Assembly: GCF_007655305.1 (NCBI RefSeq)
Contig: NZ_VLOG01000039.1
Location: 124,001-188,000 of the forward strand
Source of the DNA: Algoriphagus algorifonticola
GTDB lineage: Bacteria > Bacteroidota > Bacteroidia > Cytophagales > Cyclobacteriaceae
Reading direction: 5' to 3'
DNA: 64,000 nt
Under the pieces are notes generated by a model. That model was given only the letters and a program-made list of their open reading frames with translations, had not been told where the DNA came from and searched no databases. The translations under genes and the position numbers were made by a program. Of this stretch, positions 44,845 through 53,519 are shown piece by piece. The first letter of the stretch is position 1. The number at the start of each line of letters is the position of its first letter.

Positions 44845-45156
44845 AGGGGTTGGAGAGTTAGAAGTCAATTAAATAATCTGATTATCCGCAATCATGCCAG
44901 TTGCCTTATTTTCCTTGATTGACCGGTTGGATACTTCGACTTCGCTCAGTACAGGCGACCGAAGACCGAAGCAATCCATTTAGCTGACAATAAGCCGTAT
45001 TTGGTTGTTACTGTTAGGAAAGCGGATATCCATATTAATTAATATTCATGATCAGAGCCAACTATTTAATGGTGAACGGGTATTTTTTGTAAACAGTCCC
45101 GCCATTTTATGAACACCTAATTGCTTTTGGGGGTTATATACCTGAATAGAATTTTT
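44845..45156. other. 312-bp intergenic region with a copy of a dispersed repeat core
   Basis: This gap lies between the divergent ThuA and SDR-DUF2867 genes. The only notable content is TTCGACTTCGCTCA at 44935-44948. Read on the minus strand it is identical to the core TGAGCGAAGTCGAA of the element at 47797-47935. No RNA gene or small coding frame was supported, although promoters for both flanking genes must lie here. Confidence 0.6.
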
Positions 45157-46563
45157 ATGAACATTGAAACAGAAACTTTTGAAGAGAAAAAACTAACAGT
45201 TGCCATCGCTGGGGCAGGAGGCTATATCGGTCGATGGTTTATTCACCAGTTCAAAGATAAATACAACATTATAGGCCTTAGCAGGAGAAAGGTCAAGCAC
45301 AATCCCAATCCTGAAGTAAAATGGAGACAGGTAGAGCTTTATTCCATTACTTCTACAGTGGATGCTTTAAAAGACGTGGATGTGGCGATTTATCTTGTTC
45401 ATTCTATGAATGCATCCACGAGATTGAATCAAGGCAGTTTTGAGGATACGGATCTATTATTGGCAGATAATTTTAGCAGAGCTGCCAACATTAATCATGT
45501 CAAGCAAATCATTTATCTGGGAGGTTTATTGCCTGATGAGCCTGAAGAAAAACTGTCTCGTCACCTTCGAAGTAGATTGGAAGTAGAGCAAACTTTAGGT
45601 TCCAGAAAGGCAAAACTAACTGCTTTGAGGGCTTCTATTATCGTAGGACCCGGTGGATCGAGCTTCGACATGATCAAGAATCTGGTTGATAGACTTCCCG
45701 TGATGATGTGTCCCAAATGGACTGAGTCTGAAACTCAACCCATTTCTTTAAGAGATACTTTAGACATCATGGACACTTGTATTGGGAATCCAAATGTTTA
45801 CGGGAAAGCTATAGAAATTGGCAGTCCTCAAGTGATGACTTATAGAAGTATGCTGGAAAGGACAGCTGAGGTAATGGGGAAAAAGCGCTTTGTCTTTTCA
45901 GTTCCTGTTTTTTCTTTAGGCCTTAGTAAATTTTGGGTTGGACTTTTTGGTGATAGCCCACCACAATTGGTTTCACCCCTAGTGGAAAGCTTGATTCATA
46001 CGCTTACAGTTTCTCCAAATTTGGCGTTTAAAGAGAAAAAAATTGATTATCTCAGCTATGAAGAGTCTGTCAGCATAGCATTGAACTCCAAGGAAAAACC
46101 GATTTTACCCAAATTCTATAAGAAGAAAGGTGTTAAGAATACGGTAAGAAGTATTCAGCGTATGGCGAATAAAAATGGCCACACAGCCACCTGGGTAGGA
46201 AATCGATATAATATTTGGTTGCCCAGTTTTTTTAAGTTTTTGATTAATGGAAAGACGACAGAAAGAGGCGATGTTGGTTTTCATTTGCTTTGGGGGAAAA
46301 AGCCCATGCTGCAATTGACCATGATTCCTGATAGAAGTGATCAAGAAAGGCAATTATTTTACATTACAGGAGGATGGCTTGTAAAACGCTTTGATTATGG
46401 ATGGCTTGAGTTTAGAGGAGTTTTAGGAGGGAGGTATATTATCACAGCTATTCATGAGTTTGTTCCCAGGTTGCCTTGGTTCATTTATGTTAATACCCAA
46501 GCAAGATTTCACCTATGGGTTATGAATCGATTTAAAAAATATTTAGAAAGAAAAGAGGATTAG
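45157..46563 (+). CDS. NAD(P)-binding (atypical SDR) protein with C-terminal DUF2867
   Basis: This 468-residue protein starts with a Rossmann segment (VAIAGAGGYIGRWFIHQF), an atypical short-chain dehydrogenase fold with LRASIIVGPGGSSFDMI. A DUF2867 domain ends it (LLWGKKPMLQLTMIPDRSD and GVLGGRYIITAIHEFVP). Fused proteins of this kind are annotated as NAD(P)-dependent oxidoreductases with a START-like C-terminal domain, probably acting on hydrophobic substrates. The start is ATG 45157; an in-frame TTG at 45121 would add 12 unlikely residues. Confidence 0.84.
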   Translation: MNIETETFEEKKLTVAIAGAGGYIGRWFIHQFKDKYNIIGLSRRKVKHNPNPEVKWRQVELYSITSTVDALKDVDVAIYLVHSMNASTRLNQGSFEDTDLLLADNFSRAANINHVKQIIYLGGLLPDEPEEKLSRHLRSRLEVEQTLGSRKAKLTALRASIIVGPGGSSFDMIKNLVDRLPVMMCPKWTESETQPISLRDTLDIMDTCIGNPNVYGKAIEIGSPQVMTYRSMLERTAEVMGKKRFVFSVPVFSLGLSKFWVGLFGDSPPQLVSPLVESLIHTLTVSPNLAFKEKKIDYLSYEESVSIALNSKEKPILPKFYKKKGVKNTVRSIQRMANKNGHTATWVGNRYNIWLPSFFKFLINGKTTERGDVGFHLLWGKKPMLQLTMIPDRSDQERQLFYITGGWLVKRFDYGWLEFRGVLGGRYIITAIHEFVPRLPWFIYVNTQARFHLWVMNRFKKYLERKED

Positions 46564-46750
46564 CACGTCTTTATCCCTCTTATATTACGTAAGAAAAATA
46601 AGGCTCAGAAATCGCTCTCTTAATCAGTATTAGATTTTAGCGCAAATTGTCAAAAACGATTGTAGAGATATCAATATTTTGATTTTCCAACGACCTCAAA
46701 TAAATCAACACAAATGAAATGCCCATGAGGAAAAATCTCACACAACTTGT

Positions 46751-46798
46751 CCCGTCCACCGCGGCGGATCGGGAGGGGGATGCCCCGATAAATCGGGG
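46751..46798. repeat. GC-rich palindromic island
   Basis: CCCCGAT and ATCGGGG (46783-46798) form a perfect hairpin around AA. It is preceded by a near-palindrome with CCGCGG in its centre (TCCACCGCGGCGGA, 46755-46768). Strongly GC-rich sequence is unusual in these AT-rich gaps. It may be a dispersed REP-like element; comparison within the genome would settle it. Confidence 0.45.
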
Positions 46799-46840
46799 TA
46801 GGACATTCCATGAGACCTTTGAAACACAAATTATAAACAC

Positions 46841-47788
46841 ATGAAATCAGTGAATTTTATAAATGGAGATTCCATTCCCCTTCTTGGACTGGGAACTTGG
46901 AAAAGTAAACCGGGAGAAGTTAGGAAGGCAGTTTTTTGGGCAATCGAGGCTGGGTATAGGCATATAGATTGTGCAGCGATCTATGGCAATGAGAAAGAGG
47001 TTGGACAAGGTTTAGCAGACGCTTTCGCTGCAGGTTTGGTTAAAAGATCTGATTTGTTTATTACCTCCAAATTGTGGAATGATAGCCATCGCTTCGAAGA
47101 TGTCGGACCTGCCTTGGATAAAACGCTAAGCGATTTGCATTTGGATTACCTGGATCTTTATTTGATTCATTGGCCCATAGCATTTAAACATGGAGTAAGT
47201 TTTGCCTCCCACAGAGAAGAGTTTTATACCTATCAGGATGTCCCATTGACCCAAACCTGGGAAGCTATGCAGGAACAGAAAAAACTAGGAAAGACCAAGC
47301 ATATAGGGGTTTCAAATTTCAATCAAAAAAAACTAACTGAGTTGATCAGCATGGATGGACAAAGACCTGAAATGAATCAGGTAGAAATGCATCCTTTTTT
47401 ACCCCAAATTGATTTGGTAGAATTCTGTAAATCCAATGGAATTCTTATGACTGCTTACTCGCCTTTAGGCTCACCAGACTCCAGAGGTGAAAAACATCAA
47501 AATGATCCTGTTTTGCTTAGCAATCCAATTGTAAAAGAAATTGCGCAAAGACATAATATATCGGAAGGACAGGTTTTGATAGCCTGGTCAATACAAAGGG
47601 ATGTAGTGGTAATTCCAAAGTCGGTCAACCAAGGGAGAATTCAGGAAAACTTTCAAGCCTCTCAGGTAGAGCTGACGAAGCAAGATGTAATGGAATTGAA
47701 TGAAATAGGGGTTTCCCATCGTTTTGTAGATGGCTCATTTTTTACAGGTCCTCAGAGTCCATACAAACTGAGTGACCTTTGGGATTAA
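46841..47788 (+). CDS. Aldo/keto reductase
   Basis: This 315-residue TIM-barrel reductase has the family motifs GLGTWKSKPGEVRKAVFWAI and GYRHIDCAAIYGNEKEVG (catalytic Asp and Tyr), then ITSKLWNDSHR (Lys) and LDLYLIHWPIAF (His), and the NADPH-binding VVVIPKSVNQGRI. It reduces aldehydes or ketones, and may include sugar aldehydes such as xylose, with NAD(P)H. It ends beside a terminal-inverted-repeat element that probably serves as the terminator. Confidence 0.92.
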   Translation: MKSVNFINGDSIPLLGLGTWKSKPGEVRKAVFWAIEAGYRHIDCAAIYGNEKEVGQGLADAFAAGLVKRSDLFITSKLWNDSHRFEDVGPALDKTLSDLHLDYLDLYLIHWPIAFKHGVSFASHREEFYTYQDVPLTQTWEAMQEQKKLGKTKHIGVSNFNQKKLTELISMDGQRPEMNQVEMHPFLPQIDLVEFCKSNGILMTAYSPLGSPDSRGEKHQNDPVLLSNPIVKEIAQRHNISEGQVLIAWSIQRDVVVIPKSVNQGRIQENFQASQVELTKQDVMELNEIGVSHRFVDGSFFTGPQSPYKLSDLWD

Positions 47789-47796
47789 AAAAATAA

Positions 47797-47935
47797 GAGG
47801 CTGTCTCAAAAGTGCAATTTGTCACATTGAGCGAAGTCGAAATGTAGGCCACAACGATAGGAATGGCCTTCGACTCCCTGTCTGACGTCAGGCAGGCGCT
47901 CAGGCTGACATTAGAGCTATTTATGAGACAGCCTC
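47797..47935. repeat. MITE-like element with 12-bp inverted ends, doubling as a terminator
   Basis: GAGGCTGTCTCA (47797-47808) and TGAGACAGCCTC (47924-47935) are perfect inverted ends of a 139-bp element. Inside are a TGAGCGAAGTCGAA core (47828-47841) and a near-perfect palindrome with CTGACGTCAG in its middle (47877-47896). It is bordered by T tracts on both strands and sits between convergent stops (aldo/keto reductase and TrpF-like gene), so it can act as a bidirectional terminator. Similar short repeats are known in Bacteroidetes. No transposase is present. Confidence 0.65.
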
Positions 47936-47939
47936 ATTT

Positions 47940-48560
47940 TTAATCTTCTACTTCTAATTCTTCGAGTATATCTGCGAGTTCATCAAAGTCTTTCAGGCCG
48001 GGCTTTATTTCTTCTCCGCCTTCCAGAGAGATACCAAATAAGCCCAGATCGTCTACCAGTTTTTTTACATTGAATGCTGAAATACCTGAACCTAAGATAA
48101 CTTGAATTGATTTCGCCAGAATTGATATGGTAGTCAATTCATCTTTACTCAGTTTTTCATGATCCGCTTTTAGTAATAAATAAACCCCTTCACTCTGAAG
48201 TTTTTCGGCAACTTGGCTTTCAATATGAGCTAACTCAGCAATATCTGCCTGAAAAATGAGATTTTTCCCAGTGTCTTTCAATTTGAGTAAAGTATCCAGC
48301 CGCTGATGTTGAATCCAAGTTATGTTCGGATATTTTTCCAGTTTCAATTGGATAATATCTGCTTCCTCTGTTTCAAATTCAGCAGCGAATTCCAATCCTG
48401 AAACCCAACCCGTAATTTCTTCATACTGAGTTGGATTGAGAAATTTCTGAGAACTCTCTTCCAAATTGAAACCCAATACATCCACATACATCCCTGCACA
48501 GTAACGGGCATCACTGAGGTTGGTAACTCCATCTATTTTTACAAAAGTACTTAGCGCCAT
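47940..48560 (-). CDS. Phosphoribosylanthranilate isomerase-like protein lacking the catalytic Cys
   Basis: This 206-residue TIM-barrel-like protein resembles TrpF at both ends: VKIDGVTNLSDARYCAGMYVDVLGFN at the start and SLEGGEEIKPGLKDFDELAD at the end. In TrpF the first strand reads KICG with the catalytic Cys; here it is KIDG, with Asp10 instead. The middle is acidic and diverged. It is therefore unlikely to isomerise phosphoribosylanthranilate, and no other trp gene is nearby. It may be a diverged paralog with a different role. Confidence 0.7.
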   Translation of the reverse strand: MALSTFVKIDGVTNLSDARYCAGMYVDVLGFNLEESSQKFLNPTQYEEITGWVSGLEFAAEFETEEADIIQLKLEKYPNITWIQHQRLDTLLKLKDTGKNLIFQADIAELAHIESQVAEKLQSEGVYLLLKADHEKLSKDELTTISILAKSIQVILGSGISAFNVKKLVDDLGLFGISLEGGEEIKPGLKDFDELADILEELEVED

Positions 48561-48662
48561 TTTTTTGAATTATTCCGCTAAGGTAAAAACAAAGGTCATT
48601 TTGACCATAGAGTTCAGCATCTAAAAGAGGATATTTGACTTATTCCTTCTATTTTTAGGTTG

Positions 48663-49340
48663 ATGAAAATAATATCTACAAAAGCAATCTTTAGCTTTTT
48701 GATTCTATTCAGTTTTTTTTCCTGTGAAAGGGAGTTAGAAGAACCCATGCAAACTGTGGGTTTGGATTACATTTCTTTAAGAATTGGAAGTCAATGGGAA
48801 TACGAGGTTTCTCAAACCATTTATTTTGGAGAAAATGATTCCGAGGACTCAAACTTTTTTTACAGAGACAGAGTTCGAACCGTCTTTATCAATGACGCGA
48901 AAGAGCAGGTTTTTATAATTCAAAGAAGCAAATCCGAAGACAGATCCAATTGGGTGAAGGAAAAGGATTATACACTCTTGGTGAGAGAGGGGAATATTGT
49001 TAGGACCATAGACAATCAACCTATAGTTATTTTGATCGAATCAATTCGTGATGGAGTCACATGGGATGGCAATAAATATAGAAGTCAAAATTCAGATGAG
49101 TTTGTGGCCAAAAGAGTAGGGGACACATCTTCAGAAATATTTCAAATCGAGCAAGAGGATTCTGATGATCAAATTACATTCAGAGATATTCGCTATGAAA
49201 GCTATGAAAAAGGAGTTGGAATGGTGGAGTTGTACTATGAAGTATTAACTTATTGTTCTAGAAATGATTGTTTGGGTGAACAATTAATTGACTCCGGGAG
49301 TAAGATTCATATGAAATTATTGAATTATGAGAGCGAGTAA
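48663..49340 (+). CDS. Hypothetical lipoprotein
   Basis: This 225-residue protein has a lipobox (LILFSFFSCERE), so it should be an envelope lipoprotein. The mature part is acidic and beta-rich, starting with LDYISLRIGSQWEYEV. That resembles the start of Bacteroidetes hypothetical proteins described as having an immunoglobulin- or calycin-like fold. It has two cysteines near the end in TYCSRNDCLGEQ. The start is ATG 48663. The 3' end overlaps the subtilase gene by 14 bp, so the two are translated together and probably work together. Confidence 0.72.
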   Translation: MKIISTKAIFSFLILFSFFSCERELEEPMQTVGLDYISLRIGSQWEYEVSQTIYFGENDSEDSNFFYRDRVRTVFINDAKEQVFIIQRSKSEDRSNWVKEKDYTLLVREGNIVRTIDNQPIVILIESIRDGVTWDGNKYRSQNSDEFVAKRVGDTSSEIFQIEQEDSDDQITFRDIRYESYEKGVGMVELYYEVLTYCSRNDCLGEQLIDSGSKIHMKLLNYESE

Positions 49341-50991
49341 GCTATTGGTTTTAACCTTTATTTACTTTTTGGCAGTTGGATCTATTTGGGCGCAGGATAG
49401 ATATGCTGTTTTTTATAAGTATAAACCTCAAAATGGATTAAGCTTAGAAAAGCCTCAGGATTTTCTGACTTCGAAAGCCATACAGAGAAGAGCAAGAGAA
49501 GGAGTACAGGCAGATAGTACTGACCTACCGGTGGCACAGAAATATGTAGATGCTGTATTTGAAAAGTCAAATTATATCCTTTACCAAAGTAAATGGCTGA
49601 ATGCCTCGATTATCGTGGCTGATGAAGCTGGAGTGGCTGAGATAGCTTCATTCCCTTTTGTAGATAAAGTCACGCTCATAGGCAGGGGATTTCTTCCCAA
49701 TCCAAATGCGAGGGTGAGCAGAAGACTTTTCGCATCATCTACCGCAAAAGCTTGTAAATCGGACAGTAAATCTGAAAGAGTTTTGGAAAGCTTGGAATCT
49801 CCTTCCGATTTCCAGAATAAACTTTTGGGAATCGATGAAATGCACAAATTAGGTTTCAAAGGAGCGGGCATTACCATAGCTGTCTTTGATGCTGGTTTTC
49901 CCGGTGCAAATACCGCATCTTCATTAAGTCATTTATTTCAAAATAATCAGATTGTTGCAACACGTGACTTTGTTAGACCTTGGAATAACAATGTTTATGG
50001 CGATAATCAGCACGGAACAAACGTATTGTCTTTGATAGCATCCAATGAGGATGGGAAAATAATAGCAGGAGCACCTGATGCCAGCTATATTTTGGCTATG
50101 ACAGAGGAGGTGGCGACTGAATATTGGGTAGAGGAATACAATTGGCTCAGAGCAGCCGAATTTGCAGATTCTTTGGGTGTAGATATCATCAATAGTTCTG
50201 TTGGATACTGGGACTTTGATGATACTTCTATGAACTATACCATCAATGACTTGGATGGAAATACCACCACTATCACCAAAGCAGCCAATATTGCAGCATC
50301 TAAAGGTATTTTGGTAGTAAATAGTGTAGGAAATTATGGTTCTAGAGTTTCCTCTTTAGTAGCTCCTGCCGATTCTCCCAATATCCTAGCTATAGGGTCA
50401 GTAAATCAGGACCTTTCTGTTTCAGGCTTCAGTTCGAGAGGCCCCACAGGCGATGGCAGGATCAAACCTGATTTGGCAGCTTATGGTAATGGTACAGCTT
50501 TAATCAGGTCTAATGGGAATGTGGGTTTTGCCAACGGAACCTCTTTTTCAGCTCCACAAATAGCAGCTTTAGCAGCTGGCTTATGGCAGGCTAAACCAGA
50601 ATGGACCAGAGCGGAGTTGATAGATAATCTTCTGAGAAGCGCAAGTCAATTTGAAAAGCCGGATAATCTTTTGGGTTATGGAATACCTAACTTCTTCAAG
50701 GCTTATTATGGAGAAATCCTAAGTGTCGAGGAAAATGAGGAAACTATTTTATGGAAGGTTTATCCTAACCCAATTGAGGAAAATGAGTTGAGCATTTATT
50801 TTGGAACCGGTAATGAAGCCTCATTTGAACTAATTGATTTCAGCGGAAAATCAGTTTTGAAATCCACCATCCTAAGAGGATCCAATCAAAATCCATATTG
50901 GATTAATTTGGAAGGAATCAAACCAGGCCTTTATCTAATTAGACTCCAAGAGGGTAAATTGATTAAGCAGACTAAGTTATATAGATATTAA
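49327..50991 (+). CDS. Subtilisin-like serine peptidase (S8) with T9SS type A sorting domain
   Basis: This 554-residue protein has a signal peptide (MRASKLLVLTFIYFLAVGSIWAQ), a prodomain-like region and an S8 catalytic domain. The catalytic residues are Asp188 (AVFDAGFPG), His229 (NQHGTNVLS) and Ser406 (NGTSFSAPQIAA). The C-terminal 75 residues are a type A sorting domain (WKVYPNPIEENELSIYFG, then LYLIRLQEGKLIKQTKLYRY) that directs secretion by the type IX system. It is therefore a cell-surface or secreted protease. It overlaps the preceding lipoprotein gene, suggesting a partner or chaperone (inference). Confidence 0.93.
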   Translation: MRASKLLVLTFIYFLAVGSIWAQDRYAVFYKYKPQNGLSLEKPQDFLTSKAIQRRAREGVQADSTDLPVAQKYVDAVFEKSNYILYQSKWLNASIIVADEAGVAEIASFPFVDKVTLIGRGFLPNPNARVSRRLFASSTAKACKSDSKSERVLESLESPSDFQNKLLGIDEMHKLGFKGAGITIAVFDAGFPGANTASSLSHLFQNNQIVATRDFVRPWNNNVYGDNQHGTNVLSLIASNEDGKIIAGAPDASYILAMTEEVATEYWVEEYNWLRAAEFADSLGVDIINSSVGYWDFDDTSMNYTINDLDGNTTTITKAANIAASKGILVVNSVGNYGSRVSSLVAPADSPNILAIGSVNQDLSVSGFSSRGPTGDGRIKPDLAAYGNGTALIRSNGNVGFANGTSFSAPQIAALAAGLWQAKPEWTRAELIDNLLRSASQFEKPDNLLGYGIPNFFKAYYGEILSVEENEETILWKVYPNPIEENELSIYFGTGNEASFELIDFSGKSVLKSTILRGSNQNPYWINLEGIKPGLYLIRLQEGKLIKQTKLYRY

Positions 50992-51028
50992 AAAGGACAG
51001 GTTGATCGAAACAGTCCTTAAAAGAATT

Positions 51029-51679
51029 ATGAAACCAAAAATTGCACCCTCCATCCTTGCAGCAGACTTCGCAAACTTACAGCGCGATGTAGAGATGCTT
51101 AACGAATCCGATGCAGATTATATTCATGTGGATATCATGGATGGTTTATTTGTACCTAATATATCTTTTGGGATTCCGGTTACCGAAGCTATTCACCGCC
51201 ATGCAAGGAAGCCTTTGGATGTGCATCTAATGATCATGGATCCGGATAATTATCTGGAGGCATTTAAAAATGTAGGTGCTTCTATTATCAGTGTGCACTA
51301 TGAGGCATGTAAGCATTTGAATAGATCGCTGCAGGCAATCCGTCAATTAGGAATTAAAGCTGGCGTGGCGATCAATCCTCATACGCCTGTGGAGCTTTTG
51401 AGCGATAGTTTAGAAATGTTGGATTTGGTTTGTATCATGTCTGTTAATCCTGGCTTTGGAGGGCAAAAATTTATAGAAAATACCTATTCCAAGGTTTCTC
51501 GTTTGAAGGAGATGATTGATACGAATGGTTGCGAGACTTTAATAGAAATTGATGGCGGGGTAAATCTTGATAATGCTCCCAAATTGATGGAGGCAGGAGC
51601 CGATATATTAGTAGCGGGCAGTTTTGTATTTAACTCTTCAAATCCCAAAGAGACAATTTCAGAATTAAAAAATATTTAA
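51029..51679 (+). CDS. rpe: Ribulose-phosphate 3-epimerase
   Basis: This 216-residue TIM-barrel enzyme has PSILAADFANLQRDVEML, YIHVDIMDGLFVPN, DVHLMIMDP, VNPGFGGQKF and EIDGGVN, all standard Rpe motifs with the metal-binding His/Asp pair in HVDIMDG. It interconverts ribulose-5-phosphate and xylulose-5-phosphate, linking the xylose pathway product to the pentose phosphate pathway. I took ATG 51029; a TTG at 51002 is in frame but lies in a hairpin-forming leader. Confidence 0.95.
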   Translation: MKPKIAPSILAADFANLQRDVEMLNESDADYIHVDIMDGLFVPNISFGIPVTEAIHRHARKPLDVHLMIMDPDNYLEAFKNVGASIISVHYEACKHLNRSLQAIRQLGIKAGVAINPHTPVELLSDSLEMLDLVCIMSVNPGFGGQKFIENTYSKVSRLKEMIDTNGCETLIEIDGGVNLDNAPKLMEAGADILVAGSFVFNSSNPKETISELKNI

Positions 51680-51802
51680 ACATATAATTTAGGTTGATTA
51701 CCATTTATCCTAAAAAACCTTAATTCTGGCGATTTTTACTTGATTTTTTGACTTTAAGGTATTTCTTTGAAAGCTTATCGTAAACTAAACTCACTAATGA
51801 TT

Positions 51803-52315
51803 ATGAAAAAAGTATTGCTATTTGGGTCTTTCTTTATGTGTCTAGCATTGTCCACATTTGCACAAGAAGCTGCGAATGAACCAGTAACAGATGAGGATCT
51901 AACCCAGTATGCAACGGTAGAAGTGATGACTTCATTGTACGTTGAGGATAAAACCGATGAATTGAGAAATATGATTCTTAATAATGAGGTGATTGACGGA
52001 GGAGCTCGATATAATGAGATCAAAGCTGCATGGGGAGATGACGCTAAAATGGCGGAAGCAAATGTAACAGATGAGGAGAAGGCGGCTTACCAAGCAATTT
52101 TGGATTTCCAAAACTCCTTGCAACAAAGCGTAGTGGATTACAAAACAAATTTGATCACTGACAGCGATGTAATCAGTGTATCTGTATACAATAAAGTTTT
52201 GGCTGCTATTAAAGGTGATCCTTCTGTGAAGGAAAAACTGGACTCAATGATTTTGACGATCAAAGAGGAAAAAGATGCTGAAAGAGCAGCCGCAAAAGAA
52301 GACGGAGAAAATTAA
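51803..52315 (+). CDS. Hypothetical exported protein
   Basis: This 170-residue protein has a signal peptide (MKKVLLFGSFFMCLALSTFAQE). The mature part is short, acidic and alpha-helical (LTQYATVEVMTSLYVEDKTD through a C-terminal charged helix EKDAERAAAKEDGEN). No domain was recognised. It is probably periplasmic. An ATG six bases upstream (51797) is an equally possible start. A strong terminator follows. Confidence 0.72.
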   Translation: MKKVLLFGSFFMCLALSTFAQEAANEPVTDEDLTQYATVEVMTSLYVEDKTDELRNMILNNEVIDGGARYNEIKAAWGDDAKMAEANVTDEEKAAYQAILDFQNSLQQSVVDYKTNLITDSDVISVSVYNKVLAAIKGDPSVKEKLDSMILTIKEEKDAERAAAKEDGEN

Positions 52316-52334
52316 TAGATCAATAAAAACACTG

Positions 52335-52365
52335 AAAGCCTCCAAATTTTGGAGGCTTTTTTTTT
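52335..52365 (+). terminator. Rho-independent terminator
   Basis: AAAGCCTCC (52335-52343) pairs with GGAGGCTTT (52351-52359), followed by six more Ts. It lies about 20 bp after the hypothetical exported protein's stop. Confidence 0.85.
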
Positions 52366-52404
52366 ACTTTCACACTTTGAACAAATTTTGAGCGTTCTCT
52401 TCGT

Positions 52405-53424
52405 ATGAAAAAATCCTGTTTTCTTCTATCTGCTATCTTGTTATTTTCTTTTTGTGACCTTCAAGCCCAAGACGAAGATATTTTTGGTATCAGTAGAAAG
52501 GCCAAAAATCCTAAAAGTGAGTCCTCTGTCGGAAATTTGAGCAGGAATATCTTAGAAATGTTTGCCGTGGAGATTTCGGGGGGAGCTGCTTATCATCAAT
52601 TTGGAACAGGTTTTTATACTGAGAATTTAGGTTTGTATGATAATTTTAGCAGGTTTAGAGAATCTGATTTGACCTTAGATATATCAGAGGAAAATCCCCT
52701 GGAAATGAAATCGAATGATTGGACAGCTCCATTATTTAATGCAGGACTGAGAATTAATGTTTTTAACATTATTACCATCGGGGGTGGTTATGGACAAGAG
52801 TGGGGAAATCTAAGCCCAATGCAAGGAGGAGATTGGCAGTTTGATTTTGAAGGAGCCTCCTATCAAGTCAGTAAATTGTACGGAACAGTTGGATTGGTAC
52901 TTTGGGACGCCAATAAAAGAGCAAAGTTTTTGCAATGGCAGTATAGAAAATATGCCGGTGCTAACATTTATATGCAGTCCGAATTGAAACAAAGAGTGAG
53001 GCAATTGTATCCTTGGAGAGTCATATTAGAGGGTGAATTTGGACAGTTAACACTAAAAAAAGCCTTTGATCCTTCTTTGAATGCCAATGGAAATTATACC
53101 CCCCGCTTGGCCGTTGCTAACGAACCATACTATGGAATCGGTCTGCGATTAGAGCGTGATTTTTCTGAATATACCAAATTGTTTATCAAAGGAGGAGCTG
53201 AATTTAGGAAGTTTACCTTTGCCTCCTCTGACTATTCTGAGTTGCAAAACATTGACCAACAGGTATATGCGATGCAGATAGGTTTTTCTGTGCGTTTCCC
53301 TGGAACAAAAAGATGTAAAGTTCAGGGCTGTGGTGTAGTAATGAAACACATGCACAATGGAATAGAATATAGAGGCAGTTCAATTTTTAATCTACAGAAT
53401 AGAAAAATAGGCCAATGGTATTAA
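52405..53424 (+). CDS. Predicted outer-membrane protein with Cys-containing C-terminal tail
   Basis: This 339-residue protein has a signal peptide (MKKSCFLLSAILLFSFCDLQAQ). A beta-rich region of alternating hydrophobic residues follows (TIGGGYGQEWG, SKLYGTVGLVLWD, YYGIGLRLERDF, MQIGFSVRFPG). After the last strand comes a 40-residue tail with KRCKVQGCGVVMKHMHNG that looks conserved and has two cysteines. I infer an outer-membrane barrel with a soluble C-terminal extension. The family is not named. It is followed by gyrA in the same direction, 95 bp away. Confidence 0.72.
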   Translation: MKKSCFLLSAILLFSFCDLQAQDEDIFGISRKAKNPKSESSVGNLSRNILEMFAVEISGGAAYHQFGTGFYTENLGLYDNFSRFRESDLTLDISEENPLEMKSNDWTAPLFNAGLRINVFNIITIGGGYGQEWGNLSPMQGGDWQFDFEGASYQVSKLYGTVGLVLWDANKRAKFLQWQYRKYAGANIYMQSELKQRVRQLYPWRVILEGEFGQLTLKKAFDPSLNANGNYTPRLAVANEPYYGIGLRLERDFSEYTKLFIKGGAEFRKFTFASSDYSELQNIDQQVYAMQIGFSVRFPGTKRCKVQGCGVVMKHMHNGIEYRGSSIFNLQNRKIGQWY

Positions 53425-53519
53425 GCTCGTTTTTCCTTGCCTAGAGTTCACATTCTCTTTTCAAAAGCTTAGGCTTTTTACTATCTTGCAGGCTTAATAT
53501 ACCCTGTGAATAGCATACT

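Noticed and set aside
50993..51019. AAGGAC/GTCCTT hairpin before rpe as a terminator
   Set aside because: Short stem, large loop and no T run; it overlaps the leader of rpe and could only be a weak leader structure.
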